Shown: positions 24,848-33,916 of the stretch, piece by piece | Position numbering within the stretch: position 1 is the first letter of the stretch | How the letters are laid out: every line of letters begins with the position of its first letter | Source of the DNA: Coxiellaceae bacterium | GTDB taxonomy: Bacteria > Pseudomonadota > Gammaproteobacteria > Coxiellales > Coxiellaceae | Assembly (NCBI GenBank): GCA_029212925.1 | Contig: JARGOB010000003.1 | Coordinates: 262,846-299,887 of the forward strand | Direction of reading: 5' to 3' | DNA length: 37,042 nt | Translations under genes and position numbers: made by a program | Notes under the pieces: model-generated | What the model was told of the DNA's origin: nothing | The model's input: only the letters and a program-made list of their open reading frames with translations | Databases searched by the model: none

Positions 24848-24916
24848 TCGGATTGTATGCGCTTTCTAAAATATGGTACTATTTTTTCTTTTTTATATAT
24901 AAGGTAGAATTCCTGA

Positions 24917-26974
24917 ATGGCGCGATCCAAGCATCGCTTTCTTCTCTGGGCGCTGGTGGCTTTAAGCTTATTTGCTGTCATCGTACAAGCCTATATTTAT
25001 ATTACAGGTGGTATAAGCGGCTCTGGTAGTACCTTGGCTTTGTCATTCCTATCTAAATCGATTCTGTTTGGACAACTAAGCTTTCCAGCATTGGTGTGGC
25101 GGCATCTATTGGGCTTTTGTTCCGCTATTGTTTTTTTATACACCGCTTATACATTGCTTATTTATTGGCTAACAATATTGTCTGGTGACCAGTTGCGAAT
25201 ACAACAGAAGTACTACCTACACTTAGGCATGTTTATATGGCTATTAGGCAGTCTAGTAGTTCTATTAATAAATCAAATAACATTTGCTGGATCTGTTTAC
25301 ACCTTTTTCCTGGACAAAATATTATCGAATAAATTGTCGATTATCTTATTGGTTTTTTTTAGTGCCATACTGACTGGCTTTATTGTTTTGGCATTGTGGC
25401 GACTAGTACGGAACTGTATTCAGTTTACACAAAATAAAAAGTGGCTACGTGGTGTAGCTGCCGCAATGGTAGCTGTTTTTAGTTTCAGTATCTTTCATAG
25501 TGTGACTGCAAATAAACACTATCATGGTGCAACAGCGGAAAAACCTAATGTCATTATTGTTGGTGTCGATGCATTAAGACCGGATTACGTCACAGCGGAT
25601 AATATGCCTTTTATTTCTGATTACCTCAAAAACGGGGTTGATTTCACTGGGTCGTATACCATGTTGCCTAGAACCTTTGCCTCATACACCGGAATATTAA
25701 CTGGGTTATATCCGAAGCAGAGTGGTGTCTATTTTGATTTTCAAAGCAAACGCAATCTGAATCTTAACGGCTCTATTGCCAGCATACTCAAAAAGAAAAA
25801 TTACACAACCTATTACTCAACTGATGATGCACAATATACGAATATTAACCATCAATATGGTTTTGAAAAAATAACTAAAAACAACCCCAGCGTACTAAAT
25901 TGCATATTATCAAAAATAGATGACTTTCCTTTATTTAATATATTCGCCAACACGTCGATTGGTCGCTGGTTGTTTCCGTACACATACAATAATCGCGGTG
26001 CGGAAAATACCTATCAACCTCGTCGTTACGTTGATCAAGTTCTACATAGTGAGGCTACGCTTCCACAACAGCCAGCTTTTCTAGTGGTCCACTTCTGTTT
26101 GCCGCATACACCTTATGCTTGGGCAAAAAAGCCTTTTGTCGTATCAGATACGACAGCGCAAAATTACCTTGCCGCTGTAAAACGAGTTGATACACAGCTA
26201 AAAACTTATCTTTCAGGTTTGAAGAAAATGGGTTTTTTGCGCCATGCAGTCGTGATTGTTTTATCTGACCATGGCGAAGCACTTTATCAAAGCAATGACC
26301 GGGTGGTTTCAATCCCAGGTTACCGCGCTGGTCCTAGCAGTCGCCCCGATATTATCAAGCAACTATCCTTTTTGCATGACATAGGGCCAAAGCAGTTTAG
26401 TTATGCTTTTGGTCATGGCAATGATGTTTTATCTTTAACCCAAATGCATAATGTTTTAGCTTGGCGTCTGTATGGATTTTCAAGAACACCGACTCAACAT
26501 ACAGTTACACAACGTGTGAGTGTGTTAGATATAAAACCTACCGTGCTACAGTTGCTACATATTCCTTACAATAATTCTGAGCAAAGCTTTTCGCTTATGC
26601 CATCTTTTTATGGTAAACACATTGCAAAGCATTCATACATGTTTTTTGAGACGGGTTATAATCCTGACGCGCTTTATTCGCCGCCTTATTCAGCAGAGAA
26701 ATTAGTTAAACAAGTCACTAAAGTGCTTACGCTCAATCCGGCTAACGGTACGATAGAAATCCGGGCTGACGCTTTCCCTCGGGTTATACGATCTAAACAG
26801 AGTGCTGTATGGTATAAAAATTGGTATTTAGCGATCATTCCAAAACACAATAAACCTGCGATATATGTATTAGTAAACCTAAAAACAAAACAGTGGACAG
26901 ATGATTTGCATAGCTCTCTTGCTAAGCATGCGCCGGTTACTGTTATGATAAAACAATTAAATATCATATCTTAA
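24917..26974 (+). CDS. Membrane-anchored sulfatase-fold protein with Thr nucleophile, copy 1
   Basis: A 685-aa inner-membrane protein: five hydrophobic segments over residues 8-195, then a periplasmic alkaline-phosphatase-superfamily domain from about residue 210. Metal ligands include D218 (VGVDALRPDY) and D451-H452 (VLSDHGEA). The nucleophile position aligned to the sulfatase cysteine is T253 in RTFASYTG; the C/S-x-P-x-R signature for formylglycine is absent. This favours a phospho- or phosphoalcohol transferase like LtaS/EptA/MdoB over a true sulfatase. The gene is 70 bases after the effector-like gene and 21 bases before its paralogue. The ribosome site is weak. Confidence 0.82.
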   Translation: MARSKHRFLLWALVALSLFAVIVQAYIYITGGISGSGSTLALSFLSKSILFGQLSFPALVWRHLLGFCSAIVFLYTAYTLLIYWLTILSGDQLRIQQKYYLHLGMFIWLLGSLVVLLINQITFAGSVYTFFLDKILSNKLSIILLVFFSAILTGFIVLALWRLVRNCIQFTQNKKWLRGVAAAMVAVFSFSIFHSVTANKHYHGATAEKPNVIIVGVDALRPDYVTADNMPFISDYLKNGVDFTGSYTMLPRTFASYTGILTGLYPKQSGVYFDFQSKRNLNLNGSIASILKKKNYTTYYSTDDAQYTNINHQYGFEKITKNNPSVLNCILSKIDDFPLFNIFANTSIGRWLFPYTYNNRGAENTYQPRRYVDQVLHSEATLPQQPAFLVVHFCLPHTPYAWAKKPFVVSDTTAQNYLAAVKRVDTQLKTYLSGLKKMGFLRHAVVIVLSDHGEALYQSNDRVVSIPGYRAGPSSRPDIIKQLSFLHDIGPKQFSYAFGHGNDVLSLTQMHNVLAWRLYGFSRTPTQHTVTQRVSVLDIKPTVLQLLHIPYNNSEQSFSLMPSFYGKHIAKHSYMFFETGYNPDALYSPPYSAEKLVKQVTKVLTLNPANGTIEIRADAFPRVIRSKQSAVWYKNWYLAIIPKHNKPAIYVLVNLKTKQWTDDLHSSLAKHAPVTVMIKQLNIIS

Positions 26975-26995
26975 TAATTAGCATAGGATTTAAGA

Positions 26996-29008
26996 ATGCC
27001 ACGACGCAAACATAGCTTTCTTTATTTTTCGCTTATGTCACTGACTTTTATGGCTGTAGTACAGCAGGCCTATGCTTACATAACTAACAAAGTAATTTTT
27101 TTTTCATATATAACTAAAGCCATATGCTCTGGACGACTACATCCCCCTGCAGTGGTGTGGTGGCACTTGCTTGGATTTTGTTCTGCTGTTGTGTTGATGT
27201 ATTTTGTCTACACCTTGCTGATATATTTCGTCACCATTCTGGCCGGTAACCGATTAAGATTACATGAAAAAAATTATTTGTATTTTGGTCTGTTTATATG
27301 GCTTTTGTCGGCGTTCGTGGTATTGTTGTTGAATCAAGTGTTTTTTCCTGCATCAATTTATTCAGTTTTCATTAGTAAATTTTTTCCTCACTGGTTGTCG
27401 GTCAGTCTATTGGTAATATTTAGTGCCACACTTAGTTACTTTATACTTTTAGCTTTCCTACAGTGTCGACGGTGGTTAAAGGCCTCATTGGTTATTGCTA
27501 CTGGTTTTTTTAGTGTTGTTATCTTTAGCAATATATCAGCTGGTCATCATTATCATGGCGCCACAGCTAACAAACCCAATGTTATTTTTGTTGGTGTTGA
27601 TGCGCTGCGACCGGATTATGTAACGGCGAGTAATATGCCTTTTCTTTCACACTTCCTAAAAGGGTCAGTCAATTTTTCTCAGTCATACACGACTGAAGCA
27701 AGGACTTTCGCTTCTTACGCGAGTATTTTAACTGGGTTGTCACCTAAAGATAATGGGGTGCAGATTAATGTTCAAGATTTATCAAAAATACAGGTTTCAG
27801 GTTCGCTGGCGAATATCCTTAAAAAACATGGTTACGTCACTTATTATTCTACCGATGACTCGCGATTTACAAATATAACCCGTCAATTTGGTTTTGAGAC
27901 CATCGATACTAATGGTAGTGATTTACTGAGCTATGTACTTTGCCAGCTAAATGACTTTCCTTTGTTTAATTTACTAGCCAATACGGTTGTTGGCCAATAT
28001 TTGTTTCCATACACCTATGTAAATCGGGGTGCGCATATAATATATCAACCTCATCGCTATGTGGAACACGTTTTACAGTCCGAATCAAATATAGAGTCTC
28101 ATCCTGCATTTTTATTGGTTCATTTTACATTGCCACACTGGCCATATACCTGGTCTGATGAACGTATCAATCCATTATATACTGATGCCGACATGTATCG
28201 CGCCGCTGTGCAACGCACAGATAAACAGCTTCAAGCCTATTTTACTGGCTTAAAGCAACGTGGGTTTTTACGTCACGCTATTGTTATCGTACTATCTGAT
28301 CATGGAGAGGCACTGTATCAAAAAAATGATCGAGTGATTTCTACGTTGGGTTATCGCTCAGGGGCCGCGAGCAATCCTGGTATATTTAAGCGACTAGCTT
28401 TTATGTTCAAGCAGCCTGATATCAGTGAACTAAGTTATTCTTTCGGGCACGGTACGGATCTTTTATCTTTTTTACAAACACATAATGTTTTAGTTTGGCG
28501 CTTATTTGGGGCTGAACACCAGCCAACTGTGAACTCAATTCGACAGCGGGTTAGTGTGTTAGATATCAAACCAACTTTATTGCAGTTGTTGCATCTTCCG
28601 TACAGCAACTCTGCACAGGGTTTTTCATTAGCACCTGCATTTTATGGTCATAGTATACCACGGCATCCATACATGTTATTTGAAACAGGCTATAACCCTG
28701 AATTTATGTATGCACCACCGTATACACCAAGTAAGTTAGTTAATGTTGTAGCTAATGTCGTAAGCTTAAATCCAGTTACTGGTGCTGTCATATTTAAAGA
28801 GAAAGCCTATCAGTCGATCCTTAAGACCAAGCAACATGCCACCTGGTATAAAAATTGGTATTTAGTTGAGATACCGCAATATGCCAAGCCTACCACCTCT
28901 GTTTTGGTTGATTTAAGCACAGGGCAATGGACGGATGATTTACATAGCTCTTTTGCTAAACACGCGCCGGTTAATACCATGCTAAGGCAACTCAGTGGTG
29001 TGTTTTAA
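26996..29008 (+). CDS. Membrane-anchored sulfatase-fold protein with Thr nucleophile, copy 2
   Basis: A 670-aa tandem paralogue, similar to copy 1 along its whole length. The catalytic set is kept: D202 (VGVDALRPDY), T237 (RTFASYAS) and D435-H436 (VLSDHGEA), as is the conserved HYHGATA linker after the fifth membrane segment. The N-terminal membrane domain is less conserved than the catalytic one, and loops such as the one near residue 255 differ strongly, suggesting different acceptors or donors. An AGGA site lies in the 21-base gap, so both copies are in one operon. An envelope-modifying role is likely; the substrate is unknown. Confidence 0.82.
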   Translation: MPRRKHSFLYFSLMSLTFMAVVQQAYAYITNKVIFFSYITKAICSGRLHPPAVVWWHLLGFCSAVVLMYFVYTLLIYFVTILAGNRLRLHEKNYLYFGLFIWLLSAFVVLLLNQVFFPASIYSVFISKFFPHWLSVSLLVIFSATLSYFILLAFLQCRRWLKASLVIATGFFSVVIFSNISAGHHYHGATANKPNVIFVGVDALRPDYVTASNMPFLSHFLKGSVNFSQSYTTEARTFASYASILTGLSPKDNGVQINVQDLSKIQVSGSLANILKKHGYVTYYSTDDSRFTNITRQFGFETIDTNGSDLLSYVLCQLNDFPLFNLLANTVVGQYLFPYTYVNRGAHIIYQPHRYVEHVLQSESNIESHPAFLLVHFTLPHWPYTWSDERINPLYTDADMYRAAVQRTDKQLQAYFTGLKQRGFLRHAIVIVLSDHGEALYQKNDRVISTLGYRSGAASNPGIFKRLAFMFKQPDISELSYSFGHGTDLLSFLQTHNVLVWRLFGAEHQPTVNSIRQRVSVLDIKPTLLQLLHLPYSNSAQGFSLAPAFYGHSIPRHPYMLFETGYNPEFMYAPPYTPSKLVNVVANVVSLNPVTGAVIFKEKAYQSILKTKQHATWYKNWYLVEIPQYAKPTTSVLVDLSTGQWTDDLHSSFAKHAPVNTMLRQLSGVF

Positions 29009-29078
29009 AAAAAACCACAGTATTGACGCCATCCAGTAAATCACAGATGATGTACAAGCAATAAAATTGATTGCAGCA

Positions 29079-30638
29079 ATGGGAGATACACATTTGTCCT
29101 CAGATAATTCCAATCAAACGAGTTTATTCACAGCGATAGGTATTGGTGTCGGTTCGATGATCGGCAGCGGTTGGCTATTTGCTGCGTTTTACAGTGCTCA
29201 ATATGCCGGACCAATTTCGATTTTATCGTGGGTAATCGGTGCATTTATTGCACTGTGCTTGGCTTTTCTATTGTCAGAAATTGTTAGCCTGTATCAAGAC
29301 CGTGGATTGATGGCGCGGCTATTAACCATTAGCCACAACCGTGATGTGGGGTTTGTGGTGGCTATTTCCAATTGGCTGGGGATGGTCATTGTGATTCCTT
29401 CTGAAGCAGAAGCAACCACTCAATACTTGAGCACAATTTATCCTTCATGGTCGCATTTTATTTTTACTGATCATCAACTGACATTATATGGCACGCTGAT
29501 TGTTTGTGTATTAATGTTGATTTATGGTTTTATCAATTACTGGGGTATACGTGGTTTAGCTAAAGCCAATAACTTCATTACCGTGATCAAGCTAGCAATC
29601 CCATTAATTACCGGTATTAGCATCATGGCTGCAGCTTTCCACCCCGGAAATTTTACAGCTTATCACCATAGCTTCGCACCATACGGTATAGGTAAAGCAT
29701 TTGGCGCAGTAGTAAATAGCGGAATTTTTTATGCCTTTTACGGCTTTTCAATGATTAGTATATTTGCATCTGAAATCAAAAATCCGCGTAAGAATGTACC
29801 GATTGCTTTGATTGTATCGGTTGTCTTATGTCTCATTATATATTTAGTGTTACAGATGGCTTTTATTGGTGCCATGCCCACTTCAGATGTATTAAAAGGG
29901 TGGCATGAGTTATCATTCACTTCACCACTAGCTCAGTTAACATTAATGCTGAACTTGAACTTATTGACGATTGTTTTATATGCTGATTCAGCTGTTAGCC
30001 CATCGGGTACGGCAATTGTTTATACTGGAACAGCTGCGCGCAATTTAACGGCTATGTCACAAGACAAACAGATGCCAAACTTTTTTAACTCCCTGCATCC
30101 GATACATAACTTTTCACGTCGATCATTATTTTTTAGTTTATTGCTTTGCTTTATTATGGTTATATTTTTTAATAACTGGCAAAAAATTATGGTTATTGTC
30201 AGTGTTTTTCAGTTAATAACTTGCATTGCATTGCCGGTAGCATTTACTAAACTCCGTTATGATGAAAAAGACAGGGAGCGTATGTTTAAGGTTCCGTTTG
30301 GCAAAGCGTTGAGTTTTGTAATCTATTTGCTGCTTTCTTTTCTGTTGATTCAGGCGCCAGCGAAAGCATTATTTACTTCGTTAGTGTTGCATATTGGCTT
30401 TTTCTTAGCATACAGCATTAGCTTTTATCGACATAACGTCATAAAAATAGTAAGGGCATTTAAGTCTTCGCTGGGTATTTTTATCTATTTAGCTTTTACT
30501 GCTATCTATGGCTATGCTAATCATGAGCACTTAATATCGCGACCTTGGTTGTTTACTAGTTTTTTTATAATCGCAGTTGGCGTATATTTTATCATGTTAA
30601 AGCAGAGAGACTATCAAATTGATTTAGCTTCAGAATAA
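29079..30638 (+). CDS. APC-superfamily amino acid transporter
   Basis: A 519-aa permease with twelve hydrophobic segments. The first carries the unwound GIGVGSMIGSGWLF loop that binds the amino acid carboxyl group in APC carriers. It begins 70 bases after the tandem paralogues and could share their transcript. The ATG at 29079 is chosen; an in-frame TTG lies four codons upstream and neither has a good ribosome site. Substrate is not evident; long intracellular loops and the ADSAVSPSGTAIVY segment in helix 8 recall the aspartate-proton or putrescine-like APC branches. Confidence 0.9.
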   Translation: MGDTHLSSDNSNQTSLFTAIGIGVGSMIGSGWLFAAFYSAQYAGPISILSWVIGAFIALCLAFLLSEIVSLYQDRGLMARLLTISHNRDVGFVVAISNWLGMVIVIPSEAEATTQYLSTIYPSWSHFIFTDHQLTLYGTLIVCVLMLIYGFINYWGIRGLAKANNFITVIKLAIPLITGISIMAAAFHPGNFTAYHHSFAPYGIGKAFGAVVNSGIFYAFYGFSMISIFASEIKNPRKNVPIALIVSVVLCLIIYLVLQMAFIGAMPTSDVLKGWHELSFTSPLAQLTLMLNLNLLTIVLYADSAVSPSGTAIVYTGTAARNLTAMSQDKQMPNFFNSLHPIHNFSRRSLFFSLLLCFIMVIFFNNWQKIMVIVSVFQLITCIALPVAFTKLRYDEKDRERMFKVPFGKALSFVIYLLLSFLLIQAPAKALFTSLVLHIGFFLAYSISFYRHNVIKIVRAFKSSLGIFIYLAFTAIYGYANHEHLISRPWLFTSFFIIAVGVYFIMLKQRDYQIDLASE

Positions 30639-30707
30639 GCTATATTGACTGTATGTTTATTTAATAGAAAACAAATAATACATATACAATCAAGGATATA
30701 GAATGGT

Positions 30708-31853
30708 ATGAAGCTGGTACTGTTGATTTTAGCACTGTTCGTTGTCACTTCGGCAGCGCCTTTAGCAGCAAAAGTAGATAAACCACGCGATGCTGTAATA
30801 GCTATGTTGCAGCATAAAGCTGTAGGGATGCAACCAGCGGTCATCGATAAGGTTCATAAAGCTCTACAATGTGCCAAGAAAAACAATGTCGAGCATAACA
30901 ACATTTTAACGGTGATTGATTTTTCTCAACCCTCAAGCAAAAAACGATTATGGGTATTCGATATACCAAAACGCAAACTGCTTTTTCATACCTATGTGTC
31001 GCACGGCATAAAATCTGGTAGCTATAACTCAACGTACTTTTCTAATAAGAACAACAGCAAGGCCAGTAGTATTGGTGTTTTTAACACCGAAAAAAAATAT
31101 CGCGGTCGCTATGGCGTATCGTTAAAATTACTTGGCTTAGAAGATGATATTAACCATAATGCTTATAGTCGTTTTATAGTGATGCATGGTTCGTGGTATG
31201 TTAATGAAAAATTCATTAACAAATACGGTCGAGCAGGGCGTAGCTGGGGATGTCCATCACTGCCGCTAAATTTAGTGAAGCCCATTATTAATACCATAAA
31301 AGACAACGCGCTTTTGGTGGCTTATTACCCGAGTGATGCATGGATTGCTAAATCAAAATTTATTAATTGCGATGAAAGCCCAGCAAATGCAACCCAATCA
31401 AAACCTTTAGTTAAGCAAGAAGAGGATCGGGGTGAAATTATTTTTGCTGATTTAAACAATAATGATAAGCGTGATAGAACAGAGCCTATCGTGGTAGTCA
31501 GCGCCAATCACTATCAACAACTATTTAATAAAACCCCGCCATTAAAGCGCATGCTGCGCCGACAGATTAATAAGCAAGAATATATTGCGCTCAATAATAC
31601 AGAGTTCAATAGCCTGGACAGCAATAAAGACAAGGCTCTAAGCGCAAAAGACAAGCAGGGGTTAAGGCAAGTATATTTCGTTACCCCAGAAGTGAAAAAG
31701 GTGCGTGGTTATTATGCGACTGAAATGAAGATAACGAATTTAGGCAAGGTCAAAAAAATAAAATTACAACCCATGTATGTGGTTACCTTTCAGAAGAAAC
31801 CTTCAATTTACCTAAAAGAAACCAACCGATTTATTCGTTGGCTGGGTCTGTAA
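30708..31853 (+). CDS. L,D-transpeptidase-like protein (YkuD_2 type) with EF-hand-like loops
   Basis: A 381-aa exported protein. The signal peptide (KLVLLILALFVV) is cleaved near PLAA|K, residue 22. The catalytic region holds H160 (VMHGSW) and C182 (SWGCPSLP), as in murein L,D-transpeptidase catalytic family proteins, which cross-link peptidoglycan or attach proteins to it. C-terminal to this are two loops with EF-hand calcium spacing: 248-259 (D-x-N-x-N...D..E) and 304-315 (DSNKDKALSAKD). AAGGA lies 11 bases upstream; an ATG at 30703 with better spacing opens only ATG-GTA-TGA, overlapping the real start. Confidence 0.85.
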   Translation: MKLVLLILALFVVTSAAPLAAKVDKPRDAVIAMLQHKAVGMQPAVIDKVHKALQCAKKNNVEHNNILTVIDFSQPSSKKRLWVFDIPKRKLLFHTYVSHGIKSGSYNSTYFSNKNNSKASSIGVFNTEKKYRGRYGVSLKLLGLEDDINHNAYSRFIVMHGSWYVNEKFINKYGRAGRSWGCPSLPLNLVKPIINTIKDNALLVAYYPSDAWIAKSKFINCDESPANATQSKPLVKQEEDRGEIIFADLNNNDKRDRTEPIVVVSANHYQQLFNKTPPLKRMLRRQINKQEYIALNNTEFNSLDSNKDKALSAKDKQGLRQVYFVTPEVKKVRGYYATEMKITNLGKVKKIKLQPMYVVTFQKKPSIYLKETNRFIRWLGL

Positions 31854-31856
31854 TGT

Positions 31857-32450
31857 TTATTTCAACGGAACGATTTGACCGCGTAATTCACCCAGCTCAT
31901 TTAAGCAGGTATGAATGTTGATATACAGTTTACCGCCCATAAGTGCTTGCTTTTCTTGAGCGGCAGTCAACTTAAGCTTTGCATTACCCTTTAACTGATA
32001 GGTGCCGGTGAAGAATCCGCTGGTGCCTTTAGGGCAGGTATGGCCATCGATAGCAGGAGCTGAAAACCCTAATGCTTTTGAGCCTTTTGGTGGCATACCG
32101 CAAATGGTTTGCACTATCGGTCCACCTGTGCCTGCTTTACCTATATGAAAATGGGCCATAATTGGTGAGCCACTTAGCCCATGATATGTGATCGCATACT
32201 TCATTGTATTGGTTGCGGGATTATACCAAACCACCGCTTGCCCTGTTGCAGATGGGTATTTTTTGGGGGTTGCCTTAGCACATTTATGTTTATAAAAAGG
32301 GTGGGGCACATTAGTTGATGTTGGTTTATAAAGTTTATGCGAAACCTGAGTCAATGATAGTTTTGCTGTCATCAGCATGGGAGCACCCGATCCGGCATAT
32401 GCAAATCCTGTACAGGCCAAGCTTAAAGCCGCTATTGAAAGTTTCTTCAT
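31857..32450 (-). CDS. Exported CHRD-domain protein
   Basis: A 197-aa secreted protein from the ATG at 32450, which has GGAG upstream and starts a signal peptide (MKKLSIAALSLACTGFAYA|G). The frame is open ten codons further but without support. The rest is one CHRD domain, a beta-fold first seen in chordin: AHFHIGKAGTGGPIV, then GTYQLKG and a C-terminal LYINIHTCLNELGELRGQI. Four cysteines likely form disulfides in the periplasm. Function in bacteria is unknown. Three bases separate it from the convergent L,D-transpeptidase-like gene. Confidence 0.85.
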   Translation of the reverse strand: MKKLSIAALSLACTGFAYAGSGAPMLMTAKLSLTQVSHKLYKPTSTNVPHPFYKHKCAKATPKKYPSATGQAVVWYNPATNTMKYAITYHGLSGSPIMAHFHIGKAGTGGPIVQTICGMPPKGSKALGFSAPAIDGHTCPKGTSGFFTGTYQLKGNAKLKLTAAQEKQALMGGKLYINIHTCLNELGELRGQIVPLK

Positions 32451-32558
32451 GGGTGGCACTCCTTCTCTGGTTTTCAGCATTACATCTGATAGTTTTACTA
32501 TTACATATATTTAGCAATTGCGCTATAAATCAGAAAATTGGTAGATAAAAAGTCATCA

Positions 32559-32600
32559 AGTGCGCCGCGTCTTCATCTAAACCCAACCATATGGCGCACT
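32559..32600. repeat. Perfect 8-bp inverted repeat with 26-base spacer
   Basis: AGTGCGCC (32559-32566) and GGCGCACT (32593-32600) lie in the gap before the potassium-channel gene. The stretch 32559-32655 is richer in G and C than its surroundings, which suggests a structured leader RNA or a small repeat element. It is too far from any gene end, and lacks a T-run, to be a terminator. Confidence 0.45.
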
Positions 32601-32655
32601 GAAACATTCACTGCTGTAGCATCCAGAGAACGCTCGGAGGAGGCGCTATACGTTA

Positions 32656-32712
32656 ATGAGCATAAAGTTTAGTGAGTGGATTTCTAATATTCCAAAAAAT
32701 AAGTTATTATAA
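32656..32712 (+). CDS. Possible 18-aa leader peptide of the channel gene
   Basis: An ATG opens an 18-codon frame (MSIKFSEWISNIPKNKLL) that ends four bases before the channel's ATG. It has the strongest ribosome site of the region (GGAGGAGG at 32636-32643, though 12 bases away), while the channel start has none. This fits translational coupling through a leader peptide. It may equally be chance. Confidence 0.35.
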   Translation: MSIKFSEWISNIPKNKLL

Positions 32713-32716
32713 ATAC

Positions 32717-33835
32717 ATGACATTACTTTCTGCTAAACGCAAAATCCCCACCTTCTTAGCCTGTGTAAGCATCCTTGCCGGTTTGGCTAATTTATTTGTA
32801 GGCGTAACACCTATATTCTCAATTCATAGCCCAATGGCAATTTCGCATTATGCTGATATGACTGAGCTCGTTAAGGTTCAACAAAGTAGCGATTTTTTAT
32901 CCATTATTTTCGGCATTATCTTGATTGTGTTAGGTAGTGGCCTTTACCAGCAAAAATATACGGCTTGGGTTTGGACAGTTATTTTTTCATTATTAGCCTT
33001 TGTAAATGCCACTTTACCTGCTCCTTCCTGGTTTGGCATGGCTTTTTCGATATTCATCTTTGTCTTATTAGTTATCAATCGCCGGCATTTTTTTCGTCGT
33101 TCTAACAGCGCAGCTCATTACCAAACGTTGATAGCTAGTTGTTCTGTTATATTCGCTTTAGTATACGGTAGCGTGGGCAGCTATCTTTTACGCGCTCAAT
33201 TTCATGGCTTATCAAATTGGATTGATGCTATTTATTTTACCATCGTGACCTATAGCACAGTGGGTTATGGCGGAATTACACCCATTACTGAAAATGCAAG
33301 AATCTTTACGATAACCATGATTCTTATAGGGGTAGGTTCTTTTGTAACTGCTTTGAGTGTTTTGCTCGGACCTGTGATTCAAAAAAATGTGAAAGGGGTT
33401 TATAAAATGGTATCGCATCTCAGTCATTTAAAAGGTCATATCGTATTATGCGGAGATAACGTCTTAACGCACGAATGCGCAAAGGCTTATGTCGACCATG
33501 CCCAAAAATGCTTCTTTTTAGAGCCAGATAAGACCATAGCTCAGCGTTTAGAAGATGCAGGATATAATGTAATAGCTATTAATCCTATGAATGAAAAAGA
33601 GCTTGCGACATGCAACCTAGAGGCAGCCACATGCTTTATTGCTGCCTATGAGGAAGACTCAGAAAATATTCTAGCAATTATGTCAGCAGCTACTGTATGC
33701 GGCAAAGATCGTAAAACACGCTTAATTGCACGTATTGAAAAATCATATAATGTGCAGAATGCTAAGCAAGCGGGTGCGGATGAGGTTATCTCTCCATTGC
33801 GTGTTTCTGCACATACAATTTTAGCTAAGCTTTGA
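32717..33835 (+). CDS. Potassium channel with cytoplasmic TrkA-N (RCK) domain
   Basis: A 372-aa membrane protein from the ATG at 32717; a GTG at 32672 would add 15 residues. The N-terminal part has four membrane segments, followed by the pore helix pair with the selectivity filter TVGYG (residues 181-185) in TYSTVGYGG. A nucleotide-binding RCK/TrkA-N domain (HIVLCGDNVLTHECAKAY) follows, without a visible TrkA-C domain. It resembles Kch-like channels that set membrane potential. Neither start has a clear ribosome site; see the leader frame just upstream. Confidence 0.92.
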   Translation: MTLLSAKRKIPTFLACVSILAGLANLFVGVTPIFSIHSPMAISHYADMTELVKVQQSSDFLSIIFGIILIVLGSGLYQQKYTAWVWTVIFSLLAFVNATLPAPSWFGMAFSIFIFVLLVINRRHFFRRSNSAAHYQTLIASCSVIFALVYGSVGSYLLRAQFHGLSNWIDAIYFTIVTYSTVGYGGITPITENARIFTITMILIGVGSFVTALSVLLGPVIQKNVKGVYKMVSHLSHLKGHIVLCGDNVLTHECAKAYVDHAQKCFFLEPDKTIAQRLEDAGYNVIAINPMNEKELATCNLEAATCFIAAYEEDSENILAIMSAATVCGKDRKTRLIARIEKSYNVQNAKQAGADEVISPLRVSAHTILAKL

Positions 33836-33916
33836 TATTTTCCGATTCAATCATTCCTTTGATGCCATTGCTAAAGACTGTTAGTATGCCGTTAATTTAA
33901 TAGTAACGAGTCGAAT

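Noticed and set aside
24917..29008. True arylsulfatases
   Set aside because: The formylglycine signature C/S-x-P-x-R is absent in both copies; a threonine occupies the nucleophile position.
32593..32670. Integron attC site or tRNA
   Set aside because: Core site consensus and cloverleaf pairing do not fit.
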